Assembly (NCBI GenBank): GCA_963575745.1
Contig: CAUYUJ010018871.1
Coordinates: 320,001 to 384,000, forward strand
From: Prorocentrum cordatum
Taxonomy: Eukaryota > Sar > Dinophyceae > Prorocentrales > Prorocentraceae
Reading direction: 5' to 3'
DNA length: 64,000 bases
The position numbers were made by a program, and so were the translations under genes. This document shows, in pieces, positions 52,890 to 63,681 of this stretch (position 1 is its first letter; each line of letters opens with the position of its first letter). The notes beneath the pieces were generated by a model that saw nothing but the letters and a program-made list of their open reading frames with translations, did no database searches and was not told the DNA's origin.

Positions 52890-54147
52890 CATGCATGGGG
52901 CGACTTGCCTCGTGGAGCGTGGAGGGGCTGTCGGAGGAAAAGAGCATGAATGAGACCAACTTGGAACAATTAGTACTTGTCATGAAAAATGAGGCCATCG
53001 ACTTTTCTGCTTACAGGAGACACACTTGCCTGGTTCAGCATATTACGTACACGACGACTTCTTTGTCAAATTGTCAGGGGGTGTCGAGAACGGCAGGGAG
53101 CACGCTGGAGTGGGTTTCTTGGTGCCCCCGCGAATCTGCCACTCCATTTGGAGTTTTTCGCAGCAGAGTTCACGCATCGCTACGCTGAAGATCAGAGTCG
53201 AGAAGGGCCAGATGGGCATCATTACCGGATATGCTTCCCACAACGGCCACCCATTGGAGGACCAGCAGAGTTCCTTTCACGAGTTCGAAGGGGCAGCCCA
53301 GAAAGCGAAAACACATGGACCAGTCATTATCTTCGGTGATACGATTAGCCAGTTACACGGGAGATGCGCGGGGGAGGAGGACGTCTTCGGACCGCACGTG
53401 TTCGGCAATCTTTCCGCGGAGCACGATGCAGCGAGCAACCGGGAACTCTCGATAGATACGCGCAGGCCCATGCGAGCGGTGGTCGCGAACACTTTTCTCG
53501 AGCGGCCCGCGCGCGAACAAGTCACCGACTTCGACCTCTCTGCCCGCCCGTTCGATGAGATCACCGCGAACAAGTTTGCCGGAATCGATCGCATTCAGGC
53601 GGGGGGAAACTTGGCAGGGAGTAGCGCGCAGCGCACGGAGCAGAAGAGACATCGCATTACAGTCTCAACACTTTCTTGTTTTCGTGGACACCGTCGTGGA
53701 GATCAAGAAGCAGCCGCCGAAGACGCGGAAGGAGATGCGCGACGCCAAGGGTTCGAAGTCTTATTCTATCGCCGAGCATTTCTGCGAGCGTTTCTCGGAG
53801 GGCGCCTGGGACCTTCTGCGTGGAGCTGCAGACCAGCACGTTGATTCGACGGCGGAGACTGCGAGAGCTGCCATGGAGGCCGCCGCAGAAAGTGCCCTTC
53901 CAGTCAGATCCGCCATCGCGAAACGGCCGTGGATTCGAACAGTCACCCTTGACATCATCGAGCAGCGGAACGCTGCCCGGGCTGAGGGGCAATTCACGCT
54001 AGAAGTTTCTCCGAACAAGCACATCAGATCCGCTGCCAAACGAGGCCGGGCAGAATGGCTAGAGAAGGTCCTCGAGGAGAACGGTCGGTCTGCTATCAAG
54101 CGCCCGCGGCGCGGAACTCCGCGCCAACAGCAGGGCCGATTACAGAG
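52890..54147 (+). pseudogene. LINE ORF2, APE-type endonuclease, degenerate
   Basis: Pieces in successive frames: RLASWSVEGLSEEK, then RLFCLQETHLPGSAYYVHDD (catalytic Glu of QETH), REHAGVGFLVPPRICHSIWS, MGIITGYASHNGHPL, and VIIFGDTISQLHGRCAGEED where a GDFNAxL motif is expected (Asn lost). The last motif reads SQHFLVFVD where SDHFL is expected. A helical linker follows (QPPKTRKEMRDAKGSKSYSI, RGRAEWLEKVLEENGR). The lost catalytic residues and shifts make it inactive. Confidence 0.75.
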
Positions 54148-55810
54148 TGGATGGCAGACTCGCGGGCTCCAGTGACAGGGCTGAAAACATGGCGACTTAC
54201 CTCCAAGATGTGCAATGGAAAAGAATCCCTGGCGCAGGGGAGGGCGTGCCATCCGAGCCTCGACTGGGCCCAGCGATGGACATTCCGACCGGGGAGTTCT
54301 CTCAGCAGGAGTTGAAGAAGGCGCTGTCGCGACTGCGGAGGGGGAAAGCAAGTGGGCCTGACAATGTGCCGCCGGATTTCTGGACCACCCTTGGCCGCAA
54401 TGACGCTACTCCCGAGATATTGCCTCAGCTGCTGAACTCATGCTGGGAGGCGCGGGCGATCCCTCAATCCTGGGCTTGTTTCTCAGTATCTGCTATACTC
54501 AAGAATGGCAACCCTGCGCTGCCATCCAATTGCCGCCCCATTTCATTTTTGGCAGTGGGATACATGGCCCTGGCGGCTTTGATACTGGAGCGGCTTCGAA
54601 TTGGAGGCGTGGAGAGTCGCCTCCGAGACAATCAGTTTGGTTTTCGCCCCAGCGGGGGCGCGGACCTGGCCACCCTCACCGCGCAGCGCATCATGGACGC
54701 AGCGCGAGACCTGAGAGACGGCGAACTGTCAGTATTACTACTGGATTGGTCGAAAGCTTTCGACCGCATCGACCAGGAGCGATGCAAGTGGCTCTGCGCA
54801 GATTTGGTTTTCCCGAAGCCTTCATCGACATGGTCGCCTCCGCATACAGATGCAGGTCGTTCACAGTGCGAGACGCTGGCAAAGAATCCGGAGCCCGCCA
54901 GCAGGCAGCGGGCATTGCACAAGGCTGCCCGCCATCCCCGCATCTGTTCATCATTGTCCTCACCGCCAGCATGGCAGATGTGAATTGGGAGAAGGACGGT
55001 TGCAAAACAGACGACGTGGAGTACGCCGACGATACCGCCTTGATTTGCGCATCATCCGCTTGTTTGCAGGCAGCTCTGAGCAGCCTACTGCCTCGAGCTG
55101 CCCCGCGCGGCTTGCCCCCAAATTCGGACTAAACCGTCGCCCTGCGCATCGGCAACCCGGCGCCGATGCTGGACCCGGGCGGCCAACCTATCCCCAGCGC
55201 GGAGCAGCACGCGTACTTCGGCGGCACGCTGACAACCAGCGGCTCCGCCAGATGCGCGGCATCCCGGAGACTTGGAGAGGCGCGGGACACATTCACTATG
55301 TCGAAGACAGTATGGTGCCATTCTTCTCTGGGCAGGAGTAGGAAGCATATGATTTACGAGGCGTGCGTCGCGTCCAAACTACTGCACAGCTCAGGGACAG
55401 AACGACGAAACAAAGCAGAATATTCTTTGATTAATTCATCCCACGTTTCTTGTTTAAGGACGACATGGGGGATTCCGCCCCCTATGATTTCGAGAGTGTC
55501 CAACGAAAGGGCTCTGGACATTGCCTCGGCGCGCCCGCTGGCAGACCAGCTGGTGGCCAAGCAATTGCGCTTGTTTGGAAAAGTAGCACTTATGCCAGAC
55601 ACCAGCATTGTTCGTAGATCAATGTCCCCCCCTTCGTCAACGCAGCTGGCGCGGCCAGCCGGCGCGCGAAAGCGAGGGCGTCCAAGAGTGTCTTGGGGGC
55701 GCAGGAACAGAATGCATGCGCTCAGGGCCGTGGGAGGAGACGACCATCGTCTGTCCGCCGCTCTGGGCAGTGGCCGTGGCTCATTCAACGCGTGGAAAGC
55801 CGCTGTTTGA
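54147..55810 (+). pseudogene. LINE ORF2, reverse transcriptase and C-terminus, frameshifted
   Basis: RT starts with LSRLRRGKASGPDNVPPDFW, then NCRPISFLAVGYMALAALIL, NQFGFRPSGGADLATLTAQR and motif A LSVLLLDWSKAFDRID. A frameshift near 54,780 leads to FGFPEAFIDMVASAYRC, motif B GIAQGCPPSPHLFIIVLTAS and motif C VEYADDTALIC, closing at 55,132. A third frame (55,166-55,810) has AYFGGTLTTSGSARCAASRR, TVWCHSSLG and IYEACVASKLLHSSG, the usual post-RT region, ending in a basic KRGRPRVSWGRR tail. Confidence 0.85.
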
Positions 55811-55892
55811 CAGTATGCTGTTTCACTCTGACTGTTCGCACTCTTGCCGACGTGCCGTCATGGCACGGTTTCCACGTACGTCACGAAGAAGA

Positions 55893-57180
55893 GGGGGGGG
55901 GGGGGGGGGCTGGGCCCGCGGAAAGTTCGGGGCGAAACAAATTGGCCAGACAGGGTCTGGGCTGGGCCCGCGGAGTGCGCGGGCCGAAACAGTCTGGCCA
56001 GGGCTGGGACTGGGCCCGCGGAAAGCGCGGGCGCGGGCCACGCAAATTTGACCCGCACCTGTGCTCGTTCCAAATAAAAAGAGAAAGGGACAGGGCACGC
56101 GGAGAGTGCGGGCCAACAAAAAAAGAGCCCGCACATATGCCCAGTCCAGGCCAAAAGGGAAAGGGATTGCACACGCGGAAAGTGCGGTCCGATATAAGTT
56201 GGCCCGCACATTTGCCCGCTGCAAGCAATGAGAAAAAGTGACGGGATACGTGGAGAGCGCGGGCCAAAACCGCTCAGGGCAAGAACTGGGCCCGCGGAAA
56301 GCGCGGGCCAGAACAACTGGGCCCGTACATCTGCGTATTCCAAGCAAACATAAAATTCGATTGGGCGCGCGGGGAGCGCGGGCCAAAATTGGCCCCGCGG
56401 AGCGTGCTGGCCAATTGAATTTGGCCCATATTTCTGCATACTCCAAGCAGGAAGAGAAAGGGACTGGGCACGCGGAAAGTGCGGGCCAAAACAAATTGAC
56501 CAGACAGGGTCTGGGCTGGGCCCGCGGAGTGCGCGGGCCGAAACAGTCTGGCCAGGGCTGGGACTGGGCCCGCGGAAAGCGCGGGCGCGGGCCACGCAAA
56601 TTTGACCCGCACCTGTGCTCGTTCCAAATAAAAAGAGAAAGGGACAGGGCACGCGGAGAGTGCGGGCCCACCAAAAAAGAGCCCGCACATATGCCCAGTC
56701 CAGGCCAAAAGGGAAAGGGATTGCACACGCGGAAAGTGCGGTCCGATATAAGTTGGCCCGCACATTTGCCCGCTGCAAGCAATGAGAAAAAGTGACGGGA
56801 TACGTGGAGAGCGCGGGCCAAAACCGTTCAGGGCAAGGACTGGGCCCGCGGAAAGCGCGGGCCAGAACAACTGGGCCCGTACATCTGCGTATTCCAAGCA
56901 AAAATAAAACTCGATTGGGCGCGCGGGGAGCGCGGGCCAAAATTGGCCCCGCGGAGCGTGCTGGCCAATTGAATTTGGCCCATAGATCTGCCCACTCCAA
57001 GCAGAAAGAGAAAGGGACTGGGCACGCGGAAAGTGCGGGCCAAAACAAACCGGCCCGCGCATTTGCCCACTTTCAGCAGGCAAGGACACTCATTCGGCCA
57101 CGGAAAAAGCGGGCCAACAAATGGCCCGCACATTTGGCCACTCCGAGCAAATACAGAAAGACACAGGAAGTAGGTTCGCG
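55893..57180 (+). repeat. Hairpin minisatellite, right segment, with a 554-bp tandem duplication
   Basis: Same unit type as 50,890-51,425. A 554-bp block is duplicated: ATTGGCCAGACAGGGTCTGG at 55,941 and ATTGACCAGACAGGGTCTGG at 56,495; GATACGTGGAGAGCGCGGGC at 56,246 and 56,800. Many units contain GTGCGGGC ... GCCCGCAC inverted pairs. Confidence 0.9.
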
Positions 57181-57300
57181 GAAAGTACGCCCCCCCCCCC
57201 CCCCCCGAGGAGGAGAAGAAGAAGAAAAGAAGAAAGAAAACAACAACAAAAAAAAAAAAAAAAAAACAAAAAAAAAAAAAAAAAAAAAAAACGCACATCT
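57180..57300 (+). repeat. C-run, GAAGAA and poly(A)-rich low-complexity block
   Basis: A run of C at 57,189-57,207, GAGGAGAAGAAGAAGAAAAG, then long A runs to 57,290. Confidence 0.9.
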
Positions 57301-57309
57301 GTTCAGCGC

Positions 57310-58110
57310 ATGCAGACCAGGGCAGGGATTGCGCGCACGAAAAGTGCGGGCTCGCGGAATGCGCTGGCCAAACAAGCGCGGTCCGCACATCTGCCCGTTT
57401 TGCACACCATAGGCGCGCGCAGGGGGGCGGCAGAATTTTCCCCGCAAGTGCAGACCTCCGACAGAAAATGTGGCCCGCACTCTCCGCGAGCCGAATCCTT
57501 GCCGTTGCCTGCCTGTTTAGAATGAGCAGATGTGCGTTTCTGGGAGGGGGGGGGGGGGGGGCGCAATCTCCGCAAGCCGAGCCCTTGCCCTTCCTTGCCT
57601 GGCTGGGGAGATGAGATGTGTGAGTCACTTTTGTCGGGGGCACGCTTCGCGAGCCCAATTCCAGCCCTTGTTTGCTCAGGTCGAGCAGATGGGAGGGCCA
57701 TTGTTATTTGGCCCGCGCTCTTCGCGAGCCCAATCCCTGCCCTTGCCTGTGTAGTGGGCAGACGTGCGGCTCTTTATTTTCTGTGCTTGGGCCCTCCTAT
57801 CGCCCAGTCATTGTCCGCGTCTGCTTTGAGTGAGTAGATGTGCGGGCGTTGTTCTGTTTGGTCCGCACTCTCCGCGGGTCCAACCCTTTCCTCTGCCTGC
57901 TTAGCAGATGTTCGGCGTTGGTTTGGCCCGCACTCCCCGCGGGCCCAGTCCTTGTCCGTCCTGATCTGTTTGGGGCGGGCACATGTGCGAGCCGTTGCGT
58001 TCGGCCGCAATCTCCGGAGGCCCAATCCCTGCCTTGGTCTGCTTAGAGTGAGCAGACGCGCGGGCGATGCCTTTTTGGCCTTCACTCTCCGCGGGCCCAA
58101 CCTTTCCCCG
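57310..58110 (-). repeat. Hairpin minisatellite, inverted segment
   Basis: From about 57,470 the + strand shows the reverse complement of the unit (GCCCGCGCTCTTCGCGAGCC, CAATCCCTGCCCTTGCCTG, GAGCAGATGTGCGGGC). The array therefore switches orientation between about 57,400 and 57,560. Confidence 0.8.
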
Positions 58111-58117
58111 AGCGCGC

Positions 58118-58290
<173 letters not shown>

Positions 58291-58753
58291 AACAAAGAAT
58301 GAGAGAGAGGGGGGGAGAGCAGATGCGCGAGCTGTTGTTTGACCCGTAGTCTCCGCGAGCCCAATTCCCTGCCATTGTTTGCTTAGGATGAGCAGATGTG
58401 CGGACCATTTGGTCGTTGCCCGCGTTGTCCCCTGGCCCAATATCTGCTGCCCATGTCTGCTCGGAGTGAGTGTGAATAGAACCCGTGTAATACCCTCATA
58501 GAATACTCCTTATCCTCACCTCTCCTGCGCCTGGCCGTTTGGGCTCAGGTATTGGGACTTCCCAAGTACGCTTGGGACTGATCGATCATACCTTTGATCG
58601 TGCAGGAGGGAAAGACATCCATCTATCCCTCCTTCCCTCTACCAACGGATCAGGGGTTCTGTACCCTTGTACTTCAACCCCATTCACAGGTTATCAGCCC
58701 TTTAAAGCTCACTGTTCATCGAACCCCGCGTCGCGACCTCGCACGCGGCCTCG

Positions 58754-59635
58754 ATGGAACCCAAGCGGCGCATGCGCCGTAAGGGGTCCATCGGGGCCTC
58801 GCGTCCGAGCTCTCCGACGGCGCGACGGCTCGGTGATGAGTTGGAGAGCCTTAGTGCGGACTGTGTTGGTGTCCCAGGTACCCCCCCCCCCAGCTCCGAC
58901 GGACCCGAGGCGCGGCTAGCTGCTGAACTTCACCGCAGCGCCGCCCGCGGGGGGGCAGGAGAAGGAGTAGGAACAGGAAGGAAGGAGTTCCACACGCCTA
59001 CCTTCGATCCTCCATCTCCTCCTCAGTCGGGAGCAATCCCAACTGCGTCAGGCGAAAGCCTCACTGGTCCTGATACTCCAGGGCGCTTTCGCGCTAACCG
59101 CCGATGGACCTCAGGTGCTGGTACCCCCAGCCCTGCGACCGTTCCTGTTGCGGAGCACGCAGCCACCTTCGAGGAACTCAGTAGACCAGTGGCGGCACAG
59201 CCGCAGACGCAGTATCCCAAGGTATCGTCGGATGAGACACCGCACACACACACGGCCCCAGCCGCAGCTCGTCCGCGCGCAACCGTCGCGGGGCCCCAGG
59301 CCCATACGGCGAGAGTAGGTCGAGCCCGCGCACAGCCTCTCAGAGGCCAAGCACTCCTCGCGAGAGGGGGCAGAGGGAAGCCGATGCTCCCCACCTCTCC
59401 ATCTCAGACGACCAGCTGGCGGAAACGTCCGCCGCAGGTGAAATAGCTGAGCTCAGAGACCAGGTTGAAACCTTCGTGTCCAGGCAATATTCTGGACTAC
59501 TGCAGAGCGCTCAGACGAACGCTGCCAATACTGCAGCCATACGCCAAGATCTTGACGGCGCCTTAGGGATCATTGATTCCAGGATCGCCGAAGATCGACG
59601 CATCATAGGTGAACTGCAGTACCAGGTTGATCGTG
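58754..59635 (+). pseudogene. Fragment of a third LINE ORF1 (N-terminus and coiled coil)
   Basis: ATG 58,754 opens a Pro/Ser/Ala-rich frame (MEPKRRMRRKGSIGASRPSS) to 59,446. Near 59,380-59,440 the frame changes and continues ISDDQLAETSAAGEIAELRD, FVSRQYSGLLQSAQTNAANT, AIRQDLDGALGIIDSRIAED, RRIIGELQYQVDRE, a coiled coil as in the other ORF1 proteins. The sequence then runs into the fold-back element at 59,636 and no RNA-binding part or ORF2 follows, so it is a truncated copy. Confidence 0.6.
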
Positions 59636-60272
59636 AGGTAGTGATGTGCGCACCTATGGTTTCTAAGTGAACTGTTTTAAGGTTTGGCCTCCTGAGCTGT
59701 GAAGAGGGCTGAGAAAAGGAATGTATATATATATATATGCCCCAGCAGAAACGTTGAAAATCTGGACGCGCGCGCTGGAATGTTAATAATCCCTCCGCCA
59801 CATACATATTCTTTGTCACCGACGCACTTGCTTTTCGACAGGCGCAGAACATGATTTTCCTGGCGGCCGCGCTGTTAAATAGCTGTCAGCAGATTGACAT
59901 TCGGGCGCGCGCAGAGGAATATATACCGACTTCACGCGGCGAAAAGAAAGCATTTGGCGCGCGGGCGCCCAAGTGGATCGATCTCGGAGGCCCCATGATG
60001 ATGACATTTAGGGTTTTAGGACGCACTCGCTGCACTCGCTTTACGCCCCCCTGGGGCTTTGGCGCACGCGGGGCTGGACCTAAACTTAGCTAAGGGCCTT
60101 AGGACTGCCAAGGCCCTTAGCTAGGTTTGTTAACATTCCAGCGCGCGAGTCCAAATTTTCAACGTTTCTGCTGGGGCATATATATACTTTCCTTTTCTAA
60201 GCCCTGTCACGGCTCAGGGGGCCAAACCATAAAACGTTCACTCAGAAACCATAGGTGCGCACATAACTACCT
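59636..60272. mobile_element. Fold-back (MITE-like) element with ~150-bp inverted repeats
   Basis: Left arm 59,636-59,786 begins AGGTAGTGATGTGCGCACCT. Right arm 60,130-60,272 is its reverse complement with a few mismatches and small gaps (the TATATA run is shorter). The 343-bp centre has no coding signal and contains a separate stem, TAGCTAAGGGCCTT ... AAGGCCCTTAGCTA, at 60,086-60,122. No convincing target duplication is visible. Confidence 0.75.
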
Positions 60273-60436
60273 TAGGAGCACCGCCAGCCCTCTGAGCGCA
60301 GTTGATTTAGGGGGCTTCCTATTCCACCCATCCTTCTTCCCATTCGGGGAGGGGTTTACCCATCCCCCTGCCCCCCCCCCTGGACCCGGCACTGGGCGGG
60401 GGGTTTTGCGAGTCGCTGGAGCGCCCCAAACGGCTT

Positions 60437-60536
60437 NNNNNNNNNNNNNNNNNNNNNNNNNNNNNNNNNNNNNNNNNNNNNNNNNNNNNNNNNNNNNNNN
60501 NNNNNNNNNNNNNNNNNNNNNNNNNNNNNNNNNNNN
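60437..60536. other. Assembly gap (100 N)
   Basis: Exactly 100 N, the conventional length for a gap of unknown size. Frames that appear to cross it are not evidence of continuity. Confidence 0.99.
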
Positions 60537-61106
60537 ACCGTTCTCGAGCGTCGACTTCACGTACCTGTTGGTATGCTTGCGGCGGCAAGCCTCGTAGACT
60601 GCCTCTGTTAAGGTGGCGTGGCTCAGCAAGTGGAGTTGGTGCCGCTCGATGTTCACCACGCCTGTGGATTTCTCCGAAGGGATTGCCCAGGCCCCCCCTC
60701 TGACGCCCTCCATCAAGCCCTTCTTCAATATCTTCCTGACCAAGTTCTCACGGTAAGCGGCAAAGCTCTTGTTGTTCATCTTGTGGCGCGCGAATACGTC
60801 TTGCCCGTTGCTAGTAAAGAATGGCAACCTGACGACGGGGTTACTCGGGCCCATAAGGTAGTCCTTGAACACTTGCGTCTGTAGCTCGTTCCCAGAGAGA
60901 TCTCCGTATGCCTCTTGCATCGTTCGTTCCTTCCAACGGATATCCCCTCCTGCTGTGCCTGACGCGTCGCTCTGCGGCCCTCCGGCATAGGGGGCGAGCA
61001 TTGCGTTCGGCATGCGCGATCTGGGCCCGCAGTAGATGTTGTTGTCATGCAAAAAAATACGCAGCGCCTGCTTCAAGAGCTCGGCGCCAAATACCTTGAG
61101 CCGCAA
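60537..61106 (-). CDS. Unrecognised protein-coding fragment, truncated by the assembly gap
   Basis: Minus-strand frame of about 190 codons reads VFGAELLKQALRIFLHDNNI, YCGPRSRMPNAMLAPYAGGP, MQEAYGDLSGNELQTQVFKD, YLMGPSNPVVRLPFFTSNGQ, DVFARHKMNNKSFAAYRENL, VRKILKKGLMEGVRGGAWAI, HLLSHATLTEAVYEACRRKH and TNRYVKSTLENG, then enters the N gap. Composition and flow are those of a real protein. The codon at 61,106 is TTG, so the true start lies within or upstream of the frame. I do not recognise the family. It could be a host exon or a retroelement gene; it is on the same strand as the methyltransferase 0.7 kb away. Confidence 0.55.
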
Positions 61107-61129
61107 TGGCTACGGAGACGGAGACGGCA

Positions 61130-61650
61130 CCCGTAGGCCGCCGCCCCAAGATGGAGGCCCCCAAGAGACCCCCAAGATGCCCCAAGAGACCCCCTCAGAG
61201 GCACCCACGATGCTCCAAGAAGCCTCGGCGAGAAGGCCAAAACGGCCTCGGCGAGGAAGCAAACATCATTTGTCATGCCAAGGGTTTTGATGTCATTTTG
61301 GCCCCCTGGGGGGGAACGCTAATTAATGCCCCCCTCCTGTTTGATCGATCTCTTCCACGACGGCCTCAAGAGGCGCCCCGGAGGCCCCGAGAAGCCCCAA
61401 GATGGCCCCAAGATGGCCCCAAGAAGCCCCGAAGAGGCACCTGATTCCCCCAAGAGACCCCCAAGAGGCCCCAGAGACGGCACCAGAGGCACCCAATATG
61501 CTCCAAGAGGCCTTGGCGAGAATACCAAATCATTGATTTCACGAGTGTCTTAGCGACATGTTGGCATCTTGGGGGCGGGCACTGATTAAAATCAAGAGCG
61601 CCTGGGAGAGCCCCACATGACCTCCAAGATGGCTCGAGATACCCCATGCT
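61130..61650 (+). repeat. CCAAGA-type minisatellite, locus 5
   Basis: Repeated GCCCCCAAGAGACCCCC, GATGGCCCCAAGATGGCCCC and AGGCACCC words, same orientation as loci 1 and 2. Confidence 0.8.
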
Positions 61651-61780
61651 GTCTCATGATGGCTCTCTCTGCGTGTTGCATACTTCTCTGATCGAGGCAA
61701 TTCCTCTAGGCACGCACCCTCTCTCTCACTCTGCGGTTTGCTAATGACGCCCCAAATGTGGGCTGCCAGGCTCGGGCGCT

Positions 61781-63652
61781 TCAGGTTGAACGTCCGCGGG
61801 GATCGCGCGAGAAAAAACCTCTCGCGGCATCCTCCGATGTGGGCTCAGAGGGCCTCCTGCGCATGCGAGAATTATTAGCGGCACTGCTGGCGCTACTGTG
61901 ACTGCTTGTATAGCTTACTGCGTTCTGACGGAAAAACAATGACGCTGTTGCGTCTCGCGCACCATCCCTGTCCTCGTTCCGAGCACTCAGCGTCGTTGGC
62001 ATTGAAGGGGGTGACGCGACAGTGCCCACAGTGATGGGCCTTAGGGGAGATAGCGGGAGGGCCCTTGCGCGGACGCTCTTGGAGGCGACAGCGCGAAGGG
62101 GGGAATCGTGGCCCGTTGCCGGAGGCGCGGGCTGGATAAACAAAATAGACCAAAGCATGGCCAGGCCTATCTGGTGGCAATTCATGGCGTTGCCAGCCTG
62201 CCTCAGAACGTCGCAGCGCTGCCTTTGAAAACTGCGCCGCGGTATATCAGAGGACGTAACTTCTGCGTGAGCCTTGGCTCCTGGGACCACTGGGAAACCT
62301 CGGAGAAGTAATAATTCACTCGGGGTAAGCCACCTGAATAACTTGAGACCATACAGCAACCCAACAATTCTGATTATTGTGGGAACCGCACTCGGCCACC
62401 CCATTGTAGTCCAAGCATGGGCGTTCTGATGCAGGTCGATGACGACATCTTCATCGCCCGATAGTCGCATGTACTTCACAGCGTTCATTAGTTCCCACAG
62501 TGTCAGACTGTCTGTAAACTGTGACGCAGCTTTGAGGCGTGCCATATCAGCCAGGAGAATGTCGTCGTCCAAAAGTTCCCAAACCCAAGCTTTGCCACTG
62601 TTCTTCGCCTCCTCGAGCCCGCTGTGTATATCACGCCTGTACAGTGTCGTGGGTCGGCTGCGAGCCCATTCTATTTCTTCGCTCAGATCATGTTTGTTAT
62701 CCTGTAGGACGATGCGCCATGAAACATTGGACTCTTGACGAAACAACTCAGAGAACCGATCCCACTCCATGCCCATCACGATGTTCCTCTTGTGGATGCC
62801 TATGGTGATCCGGCGCGACCTCCTGTGAGGCCAGCCCTGATCAGTAAGCTTGCAAACGACAGTGCGAATGATGTACTTGGCAGCCAAACAAGCCAGGACG
62901 ATGTGAGGCGGGAACCTCTGCACGTTTTCATTGGTAAATATGTCCTCTTCTAGCTCCCACCGCATGGCAACCCAACTCATCGTCGCCATCAGATCATTGC
63001 CATCGACGCCCTGACCGGCACCTTGGCTAGACCAGTCTGGGCAAGGTGTCCCACCGACTGCGCACGATGCCGCGCGGAGCACACAAGACAATGACATATG
63101 TAAACCACAAGTTGCACCAGTCATAAGGACAGAACCGCCGCGAACAATCGCGCGATTGAAATCACCGATAGTCCACCACTCGTTAACGTCTAATGCTGGA
63201 TTCCAGAAATCATTTATATCGCAGAACATGCACTGAGGACCTCCTGGGAGGATGGCCAGCTCCCGCCTGCATTCTTGATCCCATTCAGTTGCAAACAGAA
63301 CGTTGTGTTGCTCGTATTCTAAGCCCAGATATTTCATTATTCCATGTAAGGCTGTCTCTGGCGCACCAATCCCAGAGAACGCTGTCGATAATGTAAACCC
63401 AGGAAGTAATCCACGCAACCGATTCCTCACCTCGATGGTAGTGGTCTGCGTTGCCCATGCAGCAAAATCGACGCTATGATCCACCCAGCTAAATAATTCG
63501 AGCAATGTGTTAACTCGCTGCAAAGGTGGAACCGATCGGATGGTCAAACGATCTGCGTCGCTGGCAGCACGAATGACAGAGGCAACGCATGTCAGCAAAC
63601 ATACTTGCATACGCCAGAGCATCGCTGCACGAACATCGCGCGTGCAGCGCAT
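61781..63652 (-). CDS. Cytosine-5 DNA methyltransferase (intronless, retrogene-like)
   Basis: ATG at 63,652 gives 623 residues; the frame is also open 13 codons upstream without an ATG. All core C5-MTase motifs are present: I AFSGIGAPE (~91-99), the SAM-ribose acidic residue in ATEWD (~121-125), IV GGTPCPDWSSQG with catalytic Cys204, VI ENV (242-244), VIII WPHRRSRRITIGI (274-286), a ~150-residue variable target-recognition region, IX LTPSELLLLRGFP (442-454), X RQAGNAMN (484-491). The N-terminus is short, with no chromatin-reader domain seen; the last ~110 residues are Ser/Arg-rich. It transfers methyl from SAM to cytosine in DNA. No introns are needed, and a spliced-leader relict lies 29 nt upstream, so it probably arose by retroposition. 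Confidence 0.9.
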   Translation of the reverse strand: MRCTRDVRAAMLWRMQVCLLTCVASVIRAASDADRLTIRSVPPLQRVNTLLELFSWVDHSVDFAAWATQTTTIEVRNRLRGLLPGFTLSTAFSGIGAPETALHGIMKYLGLEYEQHNVLFATEWDQECRRELAILPGGPQCMFCDINDFWNPALDVNEWWTIGDFNRAIVRGGSVLMTGATCGLHMSLSCVLRAASCAVGGTPCPDWSSQGAGQGVDGNDLMATMSWVAMRWELEEDIFTNENVQRFPPHIVLACLAAKYIIRTVVCKLTDQGWPHRRSRRITIGIHKRNIVMGMEWDRFSELFRQESNVSWRIVLQDNKHDLSEEIEWARSRPTTLYRRDIHSGLEEAKNSGKAWVWELLDDDILLADMARLKAASQFTDSLTLWELMNAVKYMRLSGDEDVVIDLHQNAHAWTTMGWPSAVPTIIRIVGLLYGLKLFRWLTPSELLLLRGFPVVPGAKAHAEVTSSDIPRRSFQRQRCDVLRQAGNAMNCHQIGLAMLWSILFIQPAPPATGHDSPLRAVASKSVRARALPLSPLRPITVGTVASPPSMPTTLSARNEDRDGARDATASLFFRQNAVSYTSSHSSASSAANNSRMRRRPSEPTSEDAARGFFSRDPRGRST

Positions 63653-63681
63653 GCGAACTGAACGCGATATGTAAACTCTGG

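Larger units (their letters stand above)
51504..55810 (+). mobile_element. Decayed LINE (ORF1, APE endonuclease, RT with YADD)
   Basis: Order: ORF1 with coiled coil (51,504-52,677), endonuclease (about 52,890-53,680), RT (54,150-55,132), C-terminal domain (55,166-55,810). At least five frameshifts break it. It lies inside the minisatellite, which shows the same unit type on both sides. It differs from the LINE-like element at 14.6 kb in having YADD and an ORF1 with a WAKHDQP-type motif, so it is a separate lineage. Confidence 0.85.

Noticed and set aside
58545-58560. Leader-like GTTTGGGCTCAGG
   Set aside because: Too many mismatches to the leader; no clear gene directly downstream in the expected spacing.
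60267-61106. 279-codon minus-strand frame crossing the N gap
   Set aside because: The frame across 100 N is meaningless; only the part at 60,537-61,106 is supported.
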